In this document: one piece after another, positions 31,990 to 39,706 of the stretch | Numbering within the stretch: position 1 is the first letter of the stretch | Layout of the letters: each line of letters begins with the position of its first letter | NCBI GenBank assembly: GCA_027484145.1 | Contig: JAIXUH010000010.1 | Location: 1-64,000, forward strand | Length of the DNA: 64,000 nucleotides | Direction: 5' to 3' | Origin: Rhodobacter sp. | GTDB lineage: Bacteria; Pseudomonadota; Alphaproteobacteria; Rhodobacterales; Rhodobacteraceae | Notes under the pieces: generated by a model | Told to the model about the DNA's origin: nothing | The model's database searches: none | Seen by the model: the letters and a program-made list of their open reading frames with translations, nothing else | Position numbers and translations under genes: made by a program

Positions 31990-33054
31990 TCAACCCGTCA
32001 CCTGATCCAGCCGCCTATCGAGCTCGCGCACAGAAATACCGAGGAGTTCAGCAGCGCGCGACTCACCGATAACGCCTTCCGCGAGGGCGCGATAGCAAAG
32101 ACGCTCAAAACGCCGAGGTTCCTCTACTTCGGGATCTAGGCTTTCGGGCTCCTGAAATGGCGCAGCGCGCCATCCTCGATCAGAAAACTCCTTAAACAAT
32201 CGTGCGCACACAGATTGGCTAATTATCCCCAAGTCCTTACAGCGATAGGCGAGCGCCTGAATGCTCACACCAAATCGCTTTTTCAAAGCGACCAACTCGC
32301 CGATGCTAATTGATGAACGATGGGCACCCACTTCTGCGCGCAGAACGTCGGCAGGCATAAGGAACGCACCAGCAAACCGATGTGCCGCCTTTTCCTCATC
32401 AACACCGCCAGAAGGGGCTATAACCATGTGGCCGAGCTCATGAGCGAGATTGAAGCGCTTGCGTTCTGACCACGTGCTTCGCTTGATCACGATTACTCGA
32501 GCGGCATCTCGGTTTTTGCGGCGCACCTTGGCCGCCAGGCCGTCGACGTTGTCGAGGTCGAGCGATAGCACTTTGATCCCTCGCTCTTCCAGCAACTCGG
32601 CAAGCTGCGGGATAGGGTCGTTTCCAAGCCCCCAATCCTCTCTGACCGAACGGGCTGCATCCTCGGCGCCCCGCACATCGGTAACCGGGTGCGGGGCGCT
32701 CCTTGGCTGTTCCCATTCGACGCTTCGCATGTTTAGGAGATCCTCGACGGACAGGTAGCGCTCCAGCAAGTGGATGGCGCGCGCCTGCAATACCGCTTCT
32801 TCCTTCACGGACGTCCCAACCTTCTTGCGAAAATCGACCCCCTCAAGCACGAGGGCATCTTCGCTCAGGAGATACTCTTCCGAGACCTTGAGCGCCTTGG
32901 CCATAGCGATCAATACTCGCGAGCTCGGCATGTCCTCGTCTCGCTCATACTTCCCGATAGCCTGAGCGGAAACGACGCCGCCCATCGCATCGGCCAACGC
33001 GCGAAGCGACATGCCTGAGGCAGATCGCGCGACCTTGAGCTTGGCTCCGATCAT
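31990..33054 (-). CDS. XRE-HTH / ImmA-IrrE peptidase fusion
   Basis: A 354-residue protein with an N-terminal XRE HTH (about 3-62, LKVARSASGMSLRALADAMG then IGKYERDEDMPSS) joined to an ImmA/IrrE metallopeptidase domain (about 125-265) with zinc motif HELGH (205-209) and EKAAHRFAGAFLMP supplying the third ligand. A C-terminal helical region follows. The start is set at 33054, where GGGAGAG is a good RBS; an upstream ATG at 33084 lacks one. Such proteins bind DNA and cleave a target, usually a repressor, after a stress signal. It is divergent from the CBASS operon (see findings) and coupled to a PIN gene. Confidence 0.9.
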   Translation of the reverse strand: MIGAKLKVARSASGMSLRALADAMGGVVSAQAIGKYERDEDMPSSRVLIAMAKALKVSEEYLLSEDALVLEGVDFRKKVGTSVKEEAVLQARAIHLLERYLSVEDLLNMRSVEWEQPRSAPHPVTDVRGAEDAARSVREDWGLGNDPIPQLAELLEERGIKVLSLDLDNVDGLAAKVRRKNRDAARVIVIKRSTWSERKRFNLAHELGHMVIAPSGGVDEEKAAHRFAGAFLMPADVLRAEVGAHRSSISIGELVALKKRFGVSIQALAYRCKDLGIISQSVCARLFKEFSDRGWRAAPFQEPESLDPEVEEPRRFERLCYRALAEGVIGESRAAELLGISVRELDRRLDQVTG

Positions 33055-33250
33055 GGTGGACTCTCCCAGTGCTTCGGTTTCCATGTGTATAACATGGGTA
33101 TAATTTTGTAAACCGAAACCTCTTGAAAAACCGTTAACGGCCCCCCAGTCTTAGGGCCGAGTCGGTTGTCCGGCATATTTTGTAAACCGCACTGAGTCGA
33201 TACGAGGGTTCACCGTCGTGGCGATCAGAGCCAGATCGACAGGATGAGCG
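33055..33250. promoter_or_regulatory. divergent control region between XRE-ImmA and CBASS
   Basis: AT-rich region with a 13-bp exact direct repeat ATTTTGTAAACCG at 33103-33115 and 33177-33189, an 8-bp inverted pair TTCGGTTT (33073-33080) and AAACCGAA (33110-33117), and a palindrome-like ATGTGTATAACAT at about 33083-33095. Promoter-like TATAAT-type strings lie near 33100. One repeat sits by the XRE-ImmA start and the other 62 bp before the CD-NTase ATG, which suggests one regulator for both directions. Confidence 0.7.
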
Positions 33251-34195
33251 ATGGCCCTCACCAACACTCAGCTTCGCTACTACGACAGCAATGTGCTCCG
33301 ACTGCCGGCGGACAAGAGGAAGGAATATCATGCCCAAGTTGATCGCTTGATCGAAGCCTTGCGAAAGAGCTTGAAGGAAGAGACCGCGATCAAGATCACC
33401 AAAGTTGTGAAAGCCGGGTCCTTCGCCAAGTTCACAATCCTGCGCAGGACTGCCTATGACCCCGTCGACGTCGACGTGGTCTTCTACATTTCTGGGCGAG
33501 ATGCGGGTAAGGAAACCCTCGATAGCCTCAACAGCACGATCTATGATCTGCTGATCAAGATCTATCCCAGCAAGTCAGTCGAGGATTTCGAAATCCAGCG
33601 CAAAGCGGCCACCGTGACGTTCGTTGGCACGGGGGTGAGCGTCGATATCGTGCCGGTGATCGAAGATGAGAACCGTCCCGGTTATGGCTGGCAGTTCGAT
33701 ATCCATGACGCCTCGAAGATCCAGACCTGCGCGCCGTGCCAAATCCAGTTCGTGCGCGACCGCAAGAACCAGGACGGCGATTTCCGCACGCTGGTCCGGA
33801 TGGCAAAGAAATGGCGCAACTATGCAGAGATAAAGCCGCTCAAGTCCTTCGCCATCGAGCTGATCATGGCGCATGTACTCGCCACCCAGGGTAAGGAAGG
33901 CAGCATTGAGCAACGTTTCCGTAACTTCCTGCTCTACATCGCTCAATCCGGCCTCAAAGAACAGATCAGCTTCCCCGAGAACACGCTTCCGCTCGGCTCG
34001 TTCTCAGACCCGGTCGTGATCCTCGATCCGGTTTACAGCTTCAACAACGTCACCAGCCGGATTTCTGAGCCTGAACGGCAGGAGATTGTAGCGGCGGCAC
34101 AGGAGGCATGGGAGACGGTTAGTTTCGCATCGGTCGAGGATGACGAAGCGGTCTGGAAAGAGGTCTTCGGGCCGGGTTTCAAGGTTGAGGACTGA
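33251..34195 (+). CDS. CBASS CD-NTase (cGAS/DncV-like nucleotidyltransferase)
   Basis: A 314-residue CD-NTase. It has the GSFAKFT nucleotidyltransferase motif (residues 56-62), catalytic aspartates D73 and D75 in DVDVVFY, the third acidic residue D132 in VDIVPV and the C-terminal OAS-like helical domain (about 165-290). It makes cyclic di- or trinucleotides on phage infection. The AGGA-type RBS precedes ATG 33251, and the HORMA gene follows 1 bp later. The HORMA plus TRIP13 context makes it a type III CBASS, in which the synthase is switched on by a closed HORMA protein. The nucleotide product cannot be read from the sequence. Confidence 0.93.
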   Translation: MALTNTQLRYYDSNVLRLPADKRKEYHAQVDRLIEALRKSLKEETAIKITKVVKAGSFAKFTILRRTAYDPVDVDVVFYISGRDAGKETLDSLNSTIYDLLIKIYPSKSVEDFEIQRKAATVTFVGTGVSVDIVPVIEDENRPGYGWQFDIHDASKIQTCAPCQIQFVRDRKNQDGDFRTLVRMAKKWRNYAEIKPLKSFAIELIMAHVLATQGKEGSIEQRFRNFLLYIAQSGLKEQISFPENTLPLGSFSDPVVILDPVYSFNNVTSRISEPERQEIVAAAQEAWETVSFASVEDDEAVWKEVFGPGFKVED

Positions 34196-34196
34196 C

Positions 34197-34691
34197 ATGA
34201 GCCAGACGAGAACGGCTTCGGCTACCTATACGACAACCGATATCGAAAACGTCGTTCGGCGCGTGAAGGCAGATTTAGCCATGATCGCCGACAGCACCGG
34301 CGGATGGACGCCTCAGAAGGCCGCCGATTACGCTCATGATGTCGAGGTCCTGGCCAAGGCGGGCTACCTCGCGTGGGTAGACGTGACACTGCTGCAATAT
34401 GGCGTCGAACTGAAGGCCGTTCGCTTCGTTGTTGATACCGACGCGGGAACGCTGAGCACCAGCCGTCCCGGCGGTGTTCTGTGGCCGCGTGTCACCGGCG
34501 CCGAACTGCGGATCGTGATCAGCTACACCGACGCCTACACGAGCGCGGCCCGTGAGGCGACGCGGAGCAAGCTCAAGATCGGCTGGACCACCTCCCATGC
34601 GGACACCAGCCACTCCAGCCTCAGCTCGTCTGGTGGCCGCAATTATGTCAGCAGCACCTACGGGATGCAGAGAAGGGATTGGGCCGCATGA
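34197..34691 (+). CDS. CBASS HORMA-domain protein
   Basis: A 164-residue small HORMA-like protein. It starts MSQTRTASATYTTTDIENVV, has a strand/helix pattern (FVVDTDAGTLSTSRPGG, TGAELRIVISYTDAY) and a C-terminal tail ending SSTYGMQRRDWAA that could serve as the seat-belt/closure segment. The call rests on size and on its place between a CD-NTase and a TRIP13-type ATPase, as in type III CBASS (Cap7). HORMA activates the CD-NTase in its closed form. It starts at ATG 34197, 1 bp after the synthase stop, and overlaps the ATPase start by 4 bp. Confidence 0.82.
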   Translation: MSQTRTASATYTTTDIENVVRRVKADLAMIADSTGGWTPQKAADYAHDVEVLAKAGYLAWVDVTLLQYGVELKAVRFVVDTDAGTLSTSRPGGVLWPRVTGAELRIVISYTDAYTSAAREATRSKLKIGWTTSHADTSHSSLSSSGGRNYVSSTYGMQRRDWAA

Positions 34692-35584
34692 GCCAGGCGA
34701 GCATTTTTGACAGCGAAATCGCGCTTCCGAACGACGCGCTGGCCAAGCGTGAAAAGGGCCTGCTCGGCTTTGATCAGCGCTATGTCCGCGTTCACGATCA
34801 GCTTCGACTCATGCTGAATGTCGGCGCGCTCGGCGACTGGAACAGAAAACACCATGACGGCAAGCTCGCGCTGTGCGATCTGGTTGCCGAGCAGTATCCT
34901 CTCGTCATCTTCCATGGCGACGTCGGAACCGGCAAGACGGCCATGGCCGAATGCGTCGCCAATCGTCTGGTCGCCGAAGCGCGCAGTACGGATTCGATTC
35001 TGTTTAAGCTGTCGAACCGGGTGCGCGGCAACGGCATGGTCGGCGAAATGGGCACTCTGATTGCCGAAGCGTTCCGCAGGGTCACTCAGTCAGCCGGCAA
35101 AAACCGACGCGCGATCCTGATCATCGACGAAGGCGATAGCCTGGCGGCGTCGCGCGCACAGGATCACAGTCACCATGAGGATAAGGTGGCCGTAAACACC
35201 TTGATCCAGGGGATCGACGATTTAAGGCAATATGGCGGACGGATCGTCGTAATCCTCTGCACCAACCGCCTGTCGGTTCTCGACCCGGCGCTGCGCCGTC
35301 GCGCGGCCATCACCGAGACTTTCAGCCGTCCCAGTGATGCCGAGCGCCAGCAGCTTTTCCAGATGGACCTTGCGGGTCTTGGACTTGCGCAACCCCAACT
35401 CGCCGAGTTGACGCGGCTGACCGGCGCGAGGGATCGCCATCCGGCCTGGACATACTCCGATATCCGAACACGGCTCTATCCCGCCGCACTCGCAAAGGCC
35501 TATCCCGACCGCGCCTTAAGCTTCGCGGACCTTATCTCGATCGCGTCCACCCTTCATGCGTCTCCAGTCATGGAGGACAAGTAA
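34688..35584 (+). CDS. TRIP13/Pch2-like AAA+ ATPase of CBASS
   Basis: A 298-residue AAA+ ATPase. It has Walker A GDVGTGKT (77-84), Walker B IIDEGDS with D146/E147, sensor-1 CTNR and arginine finger region LDPALRRRAA. It would remodel the HORMA protein from the active closed to the inactive open form and so keep the CD-NTase off in uninfected cells (Cap6 role). The ATGA start overlaps the HORMA stop (34688-34691), and the last base is shared with the effector start at 35584. It is shorter than eukaryotic TRIP13 and lacks a separate N-terminal domain, as bacterial homologues do. Confidence 0.9.
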   Translation: MSQASIFDSEIALPNDALAKREKGLLGFDQRYVRVHDQLRLMLNVGALGDWNRKHHDGKLALCDLVAEQYPLVIFHGDVGTGKTAMAECVANRLVAEARSTDSILFKLSNRVRGNGMVGEMGTLIAEAFRRVTQSAGKNRRAILIIDEGDSLAASRAQDHSHHEDKVAVNTLIQGIDDLRQYGGRIVVILCTNRLSVLDPALRRRAAITETFSRPSDAERQQLFQMDLAGLGLAQPQLAELTRLTGARDRHPAWTYSDIRTRLYPAALAKAYPDRALSFADLISIASTLHASPVMEDK

Positions 35585-36750
35585 TGGCCCGATCTCCCCT
35601 CTTCGGACGCCGCATCCATATCTCCGGCAGCGTGATCAATGATCTTGCTATTGCCCCGACCGCTGACGTCGAAGCGGCTCGTAAATTGGTCGCGCTGCTA
35701 GTTAAAGAACTGGTGAAGCGCGGCGCAAACTTCGTCATACCCGTCGACGCCGAACCGCTGCGAAAGGTGGACGGGTTGCCGGTCTGTTTCGACTGGCTGG
35801 TCTGGCAGACAGTCCGGGACAGTCTCGCGCATCGCCCGCAAACTGCGCCAGGACCGTTTGTGGTCGCTGTGCAGCACCACAAGACTGAGGAGCAGATCCC
35901 GGAGATCTATCTCGACATGTGGGACGAGTTGCGCGCCTCGCAGTTGGTCAAGATCGAGAGCGCCGCACATTGGAATATGAACAGCAAGCGCATGGAGGCT
36001 CAAGCCCGCTTCGGAGATGTTCTCATTACCATGGGTGGCGATGAAGGTGTTCTCTATCTGGCCAACCTCTATCACGACGCCGGCAAGCCGATCGTCCCGT
36101 TGAACCTCCCGCTCTGCCCAGAAAGCAAGGGTTCGCGCCGACTTTATGCTTTTGGTCTTTCGAGCGCCCAGACACGTCGCCTGTTCCAGATCTCCGATGA
36201 TGGCGATGCGCATGACTGGATCAACCGTATCGGCTTTCCGAAAAGGCAGGGCAACGCCGATCGCGTCGTCGCCCTGATTGATCTGCTGGAAGCGCTAGAG
36301 CGGCCCAAGGCCTTTGCCGTGCGCCTGCTTAATCCTGACCACGCAGATTATGCGAGCGTTCAGGACTTTTTCGATGTCGTCGCCAAGCCGGTGATCGAAG
36401 ATGAACTCGGTTATCGCCTGATCGTCATCGACGGCCGGCAGGCCTATGACCACGCGCGGATCGATCAGGAGATCTTCGCCAAGCTGCATCGCAGTAGCGT
36501 CGTGCTGGCCGATATCACCGGTGCGCGGCCGAACTGCTTTCTAGAACTCGGCTATGCGCTCGGTCGAGGCCTGCCCACCATGGTCACGGCGCGGGAGGGG
36601 ACTTCCCTGCCGTTCGATATAACCACATTCGCTGGTCATCATTGGAAGGCGAGCGGTAGCGCCGACGAACGGCGGCGCGCGTTCAAGGAACACTGGAAGG
36701 CGATCCGCAATCGCCCGACGCTCGTGCCCACGGAGCCATTAATCTCATGA
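35584..36750 (+). CDS. predicted CBASS effector: SLOG domain + nucleoside deoxyribosyltransferase-like domain
   Basis: A 388-residue effector candidate with two parts. Residues about 1-180 read as a SLOG-type Rossmann domain: GRRIHISGSV (8-17), RGANFVIPVD (46-55) and the GDVLITMGGDEGVLYLAN block (144-161). Residues about 240-350 read as a nucleoside deoxyribosyltransferase-like (DRHyd) or TIR-like domain: VVLADITGARPNCFLELGYA (306-325) with candidate catalytic Glu321, then LPFDI (342-346). SLOG domains sense or bind nucleotide signals, so the first part could bind the cyclic oligonucleotide and the second destroy NAD+ or nucleotides. It is not one of the usual CBASS effectors (phospholipase, SAVED nuclease, NucC, TM). 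The function is inferred from layout. Confidence 0.75.
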   Translation: MARSPLFGRRIHISGSVINDLAIAPTADVEAARKLVALLVKELVKRGANFVIPVDAEPLRKVDGLPVCFDWLVWQTVRDSLAHRPQTAPGPFVVAVQHHKTEEQIPEIYLDMWDELRASQLVKIESAAHWNMNSKRMEAQARFGDVLITMGGDEGVLYLANLYHDAGKPIVPLNLPLCPESKGSRRLYAFGLSSAQTRRLFQISDDGDAHDWINRIGFPKRQGNADRVVALIDLLEALERPKAFAVRLLNPDHADYASVQDFFDVVAKPVIEDELGYRLIVIDGRQAYDHARIDQEIFAKLHRSSVVLADITGARPNCFLELGYALGRGLPTMVTAREGTSLPFDITTFAGHHWKASGSADERRRAFKEHWKAIRNRPTLVPTEPLIS

Positions 36751-37307
36751 CTAACGCTCGCGAAGTATTCGTCTCCGTCGATATCGAGACGTCAGGCCCA
36801 ATTCCCGGCGAGTATAGTCTGCTGTCGATCGGTGCCTGCTCCGCCTTTGATCCGGACAACGGCTTCACCGTGGAGGTTAAACCCATCAACGACAAGTTCG
36901 ACGCGAAGGCGCTGGAGGTTACTGGGCTATCGATGAAAGACCTTAGCCAGCGGGGGCTCGCTCCAACAGCAGCGCTTGAGGCTTTCTCGGACTGGCTGGC
37001 GACTTTGGCTGATCCGGGTGAAACGCTGGTCTTCGTTGGGTTCAATGCGCCGTTCGATTGGTCTTTCGTGAACTACTACTTCCATCGATTTTCGGGCGAG
37101 AATCCGTTCGGCTTTACCGCTCTGGACATCAAAGCGCTCTACATGGGCGCAACAGGCTGCTCTTGGCGCGATACACGTTCCAGCAAGATAGCAGAAGTTC
37201 TGAAGCCCACACTTGTGGGCACCCATGACGCATTGCAGGACGCCAGATACCAAGCTGAGATCTTCAGACTATTGTGGGGTAGAATCTCGGCCGATCAGCA
37301 AGATTAG
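36747..37307 (+). CDS. DEDDh 3'-5' exonuclease in the CBASS operon
   Basis: A 186-residue DnaQ-like exonuclease. The acidic set is D12 and E14 in SVDIETSG, D104 in NAPFDW, and H160 and D165 in THDALQD, which makes it DEDDh type. The length is close to a bare exonuclease domain with no extra parts. It overlaps the effector stop by 4 bp (ATGA), so it belongs to the operon. DEDDh exonucleases are known ancillary CBASS proteins (Cap18 type), possibly digesting phage nucleic acid or limiting the response. Confidence 0.88.
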   Translation: MTNAREVFVSVDIETSGPIPGEYSLLSIGACSAFDPDNGFTVEVKPINDKFDAKALEVTGLSMKDLSQRGLAPTAALEAFSDWLATLADPGETLVFVGFNAPFDWSFVNYYFHRFSGENPFGFTALDIKALYMGATGCSWRDTRSSKIAEVLKPTLVGTHDALQDARYQAEIFRLLWGRISADQQD

Positions 37308-37504
37308 CGATCCGTTATTTGCCTATGTCTAACGTCGGCTAGCGCCATTTCAGAAAGCAAAGATTACATAATCAGAATTATGCGACTCGATTCAGGGCTG
37401 CGGCTCGAACTCACCTCTTCGCCGATCACAGCGCCGCGCGTTGCCCTTTTGTTTCGCTTCTGGTCCAGTCGTGCGGCACGAAGTTGATCTGAGGCGGCAC
37501 CAAG

Positions 37505-37867
37505 ATGCAGACCCCAAATGGCGACCTCGACCGTTGGCCGGATCCGGTCGGCGCAAACGCCCGCCGCAGCGTTTTCGCGCAGGACCTTGTCGTCGAAGGC
37601 GATGCCACCTCCAGTGGACCGATCGAGGTCCAAGGCAACGTCGTTGGCTCGTTGCGGGCGCCGGAGATCACCGTGGCTGGTTCAGGTCGTGTTGAAGGTT
37701 CCGTCGTCGCCCACGACCTCGTCGTGCTTGGGGCGGTTTCTGGCAGGGTCTCAGCGCGAAACGTTCAGCTCGCGCCGAGTGCGGTCGTGCAGGCCGACGT
37801 CACCCATGAGCGGATCGCCATCGAGGTCGGTGCCGAGCTGGAGGGCAGGCTTCAGCGTAAGGCCTGA
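37505..37867 (+). CDS. bactofilin-family polymer-forming protein
   Basis: A 120-residue bactofilin. The core beta-helix repeats run from about residue 25 to 105: VEGDATSSGPIEVQGNVVGS, VEGSVVAHDLVVLGAVSGRV and NVQLAPSAVVQADV, with the short Pro/Arg N-terminus and C-terminal tail of the family. Bactofilins polymerise without nucleotides and organise cell shape or recruit proteins. A plasmid copy next to a defence island could be cargo or could locate plasmid-encoded complexes. It is convergent with the WGR gene, 6 bp apart. Confidence 0.85.
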   Translation: MQTPNGDLDRWPDPVGANARRSVFAQDLVVEGDATSSGPIEVQGNVVGSLRAPEITVAGSGRVEGSVVAHDLVVLGAVSGRVSARNVQLAPSAVVQADVTHERIAIEVGAELEGRLQRKA

Positions 37868-37873
37868 CAGATC

Positions 37874-38134
37874 TCACACCGCAAGGTCTGGCGGCAGCAT
37901 TTGGCCGGCAGGCAGATAGCCCCGCCGTATCTTCTGTCGAAGGGTTTGAGATGCTGCCCTCTCCGCTTCTTCCACGGTGGCGCAAGTCTCGAGTCTTGTC
38001 CGTCCGTGCGTTCCGATCCGGCCCCAGGTCCGCAAGACGGAGACGTCTCCGAACAGCGTCGCCGCAACATCGATGCAGTAGAACCGCGCCATGTTGGCCT
38101 CCGGGTCGATGCGGTGCAGATGTGCCAGAGCCAT
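37874..38134 (-). CDS. WGR-domain protein
   Basis: An 86-residue WGR protein: RFYCIDVAATLFGDVSVLRTWGRIGTHGRTR contains the defining WGR followed by Gly-Thr-His, as in the domain found in PARPs and in MolR-type bacterial proteins. It is a single stand-alone domain. WGR domains bind nucleic acid in known cases. The start at 38134 has a GGAGG RBS upstream. A 10-bp inverted repeat (38191-38222) lies about 57 bp upstream of the ATG. Confidence 0.75.
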   Translation of the reverse strand: MALAHLHRIDPEANMARFYCIDVAATLFGDVSVLRTWGRIGTHGRTRLETCATVEEAERAASQTLRQKIRRGYLPAGQMLPPDLAV

Positions 38135-38190
38135 GGCGGTCCTCCCCCCCGCAGAGACTCCGCCTTGCCGCTCTCCAAGTCCAATTGCAT

Positions 38191-38222
38191 TTCTGAATCG
38201 ATCAGGGCGCTCCGATTCAGAA
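38191..38222. promoter_or_regulatory. 10-bp perfect inverted repeat between the WGR gene and the 69-aa gene
   Basis: TTCTGAATCG (38191-38200) and CGATTCAGAA (38213-38222) with a 12-bp spacer, in the promoter region of the WGR gene. It could be an operator or, in RNA, a hairpin ending the 38233-38442 transcript (which runs toward it). Confidence 0.5.
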
Positions 38223-38232
38223 AGCTGATGGA

Positions 38233-38442
38233 TCATGGCGACGGATCGCCCAGTGTTTCCTCGACAACCTCGACCCAGAGTACGCCGCGCAGGGTTTCTT
38301 CCGGGACTAGCCACACGGTCCTGAAACGACCGTTCGCGGTGCGATGCCGTTCTGCAACGAGTTCCCGGTCTCTGCGGTCGATCCGCCACAGGCGACGATC
38401 AATGGTCGGTTTTCTGGACTTGGGTCTAACGACGTCTTCCAT
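38233..38442 (-). CDS. 69-aa hypothetical protein
   Basis: A 69-residue basic protein starting MEDVVRPKSRKPTID. On the minus strand a GGAGG Shine-Dalgarno lies just upstream of ATG 38442, which supports translation. The sequence has two halves: Arg-rich (RRLWRIDRRDRELVAERHRT) and hydrophobic/acidic (WLVPEETLRGVLWVEVVEE). It is not recognised as a known family. It may be in one unit with WGR, but an inverted repeat separates them. Confidence 0.55.
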   Translation of the reverse strand: MEDVVRPKSRKPTIDRRLWRIDRRDRELVAERHRTANGRFRTVWLVPEETLRGVLWVEVVEETLGDPSP

Positions 38443-38566
38443 TCCGACCTCCGACCATTCGCAGGCGATTTGCTGACATGGACAGAAGCCACATCAGAAC
38501 ATATCTACCGACATCAGAAGTGGTGCTTTGCTGTCGCCACGCGAACCACGAAAGGCGTTCCTGTCG

Positions 38567-38992
38567 ATGCATATCTTGTCCCCCGTTCTGGTTGCTTCCA
38601 CGTTTGCGGCGATGACTGTTCCCGTCCACGCGCTCGACGCCTGGACGATAGGTGTCGAACGTGGCCTGCCGACCTACGCGCTCACCAGCGAGGCGGGTGA
38701 GGTGCGACTTGTCTGCGATCCGGATCGCGTTTTCGGGCCAACGCCCAACGGCGCTCTCGTGGTTCGCTTTCTCAAAGACGCCGCACCGGACATGGTCGTC
38801 GTTCTCGCAAAGTCGGGCGAACAAGCACGCCTGCCGGTCAAGAATGGCATCTCTGCCCAAGCGACGGCTGACGCAGCGGACTGGGCGAAGATGGTCGCGA
38901 CCTTCCGCACAGGCGGTGAATTCGCCCTGGTCACGAGCGCCGACAGCCTGACCTTCGAGACAGCGCCGCTGCCCGATCTTGCCTGCGAGTAA
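38567..38992 (+). CDS. secreted protein of unknown function
   Basis: A 141-residue exported protein. It has an N-terminal signal peptide (about 1-22, MHILSPVLVASTFAAMTVPVHA with cleavage after VHA) and then a beta-rich domain (AGEVRLVCDPDRVFG, FALVTSADSLTFET) with two Cys that could form a disulfide. Start taken at 38567, which places the signal peptide at the N-terminus; the frame is open 13 codons upstream without RBS support. It is not recognised as a family. It ends just before the VirC2 gene (minus), with which it is convergent. Confidence 0.7.
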   Translation: MHILSPVLVASTFAAMTVPVHALDAWTIGVERGLPTYALTSEAGEVRLVCDPDRVFGPTPNGALVVRFLKDAAPDMVVVLAKSGEQARLPVKNGISAQATADAADWAKMVATFRTGGEFALVTSADSLTFETAPLPDLACE

Positions 38993-39031
38993 CCGCGGGC
39001 AGTTCATCGATTTTTGTTGCATGGGTGAGGT

Positions 39032-39706
39032 CTACCTGACGCGTCGCGCCTCGATGAGCTGCGACGCGATCGCGGCGAGGAAGGCACCAACGATCGTCGC
39101 CCGGGGCTCGATCAGCCAAGGGTCATCAAGTACCGCATGCATAGCCCGGATAGCTGAACTTTGGGCGTAGACGGTCATCGGTTCGCCGACCGCCATATCC
39201 GATGCTGCCATGGCGAAGATGCGCCTCGCCTCATCGGCATGCGGCGCAAGATCATCTTCCGCCAAGAGCCGCCGCAGTTCGGCCCGCGCTTCCTTGGCAA
39301 AGGCGCGCAGCATGTAGGCTGGAGTCACCTCGCCTGCGCCCGGGATCTGCTCAAGTTGCGTCTCGGCTGCCAACGGCAGCCGAAAGAGGACCACCAACTT
39401 CTCTTTCCGGGGCTTCGCTAACCCGCTGGCCGCACACTCGGCCGGGGAAGCAGAGGACTGCGGCTGACGACGCTCCCCTTCCCTCTTCCCGGCAAATTCC
39501 GGCTCGGCCAAGTGCACAGTCGGCATGCTTGAGAGTTGGGCCCCGACGCTCTCGTCAGTACCTGCCTTCTCCGGCGCGCGCCGTTCGGCAAGAATGCGCG
39601 ATTGTACCTCGCGCGACGATCGCAGACGTGCGGCGGAGTTCTGCAGGCCCGGTTCTTCCGCCGCCGGGGAAGGTGCGACACGTGCAGGAAGGCGGAAACG
39701 GCTCAT
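39032..39706 (-). CDS. virC2: VirC2-like conjugation accessory protein
   Basis: A 224-residue protein. The N-terminal half (1-100) is low-complexity, and the C-terminal half has VVLFRLPLAAETQLEQ and TPAYMLRAFAKEARAELRRLL, a ribbon-helix-helix-like pattern seen in VirC2. Its ATG overlaps the VirC1 stop by 4 bp. VirC2 binds DNA at overdrive/oriT and works with VirC1 to raise transfer. Assignment is by gene pair and pattern; sequence similarity is modest. Confidence 0.75.
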   Translation of the reverse strand: MSRFRLPARVAPSPAAEEPGLQNSAARLRSSREVQSRILAERRAPEKAGTDESVGAQLSSMPTVHLAEPEFAGKREGERRQPQSSASPAECAASGLAKPRKEKLVVLFRLPLAAETQLEQIPGAGEVTPAYMLRAFAKEARAELRRLLAEDDLAPHADEARRIFAMAASDMAVGEPMTVYAQSSAIRAMHAVLDDPWLIEPRATIVGAFLAAIASQLIEARRVR

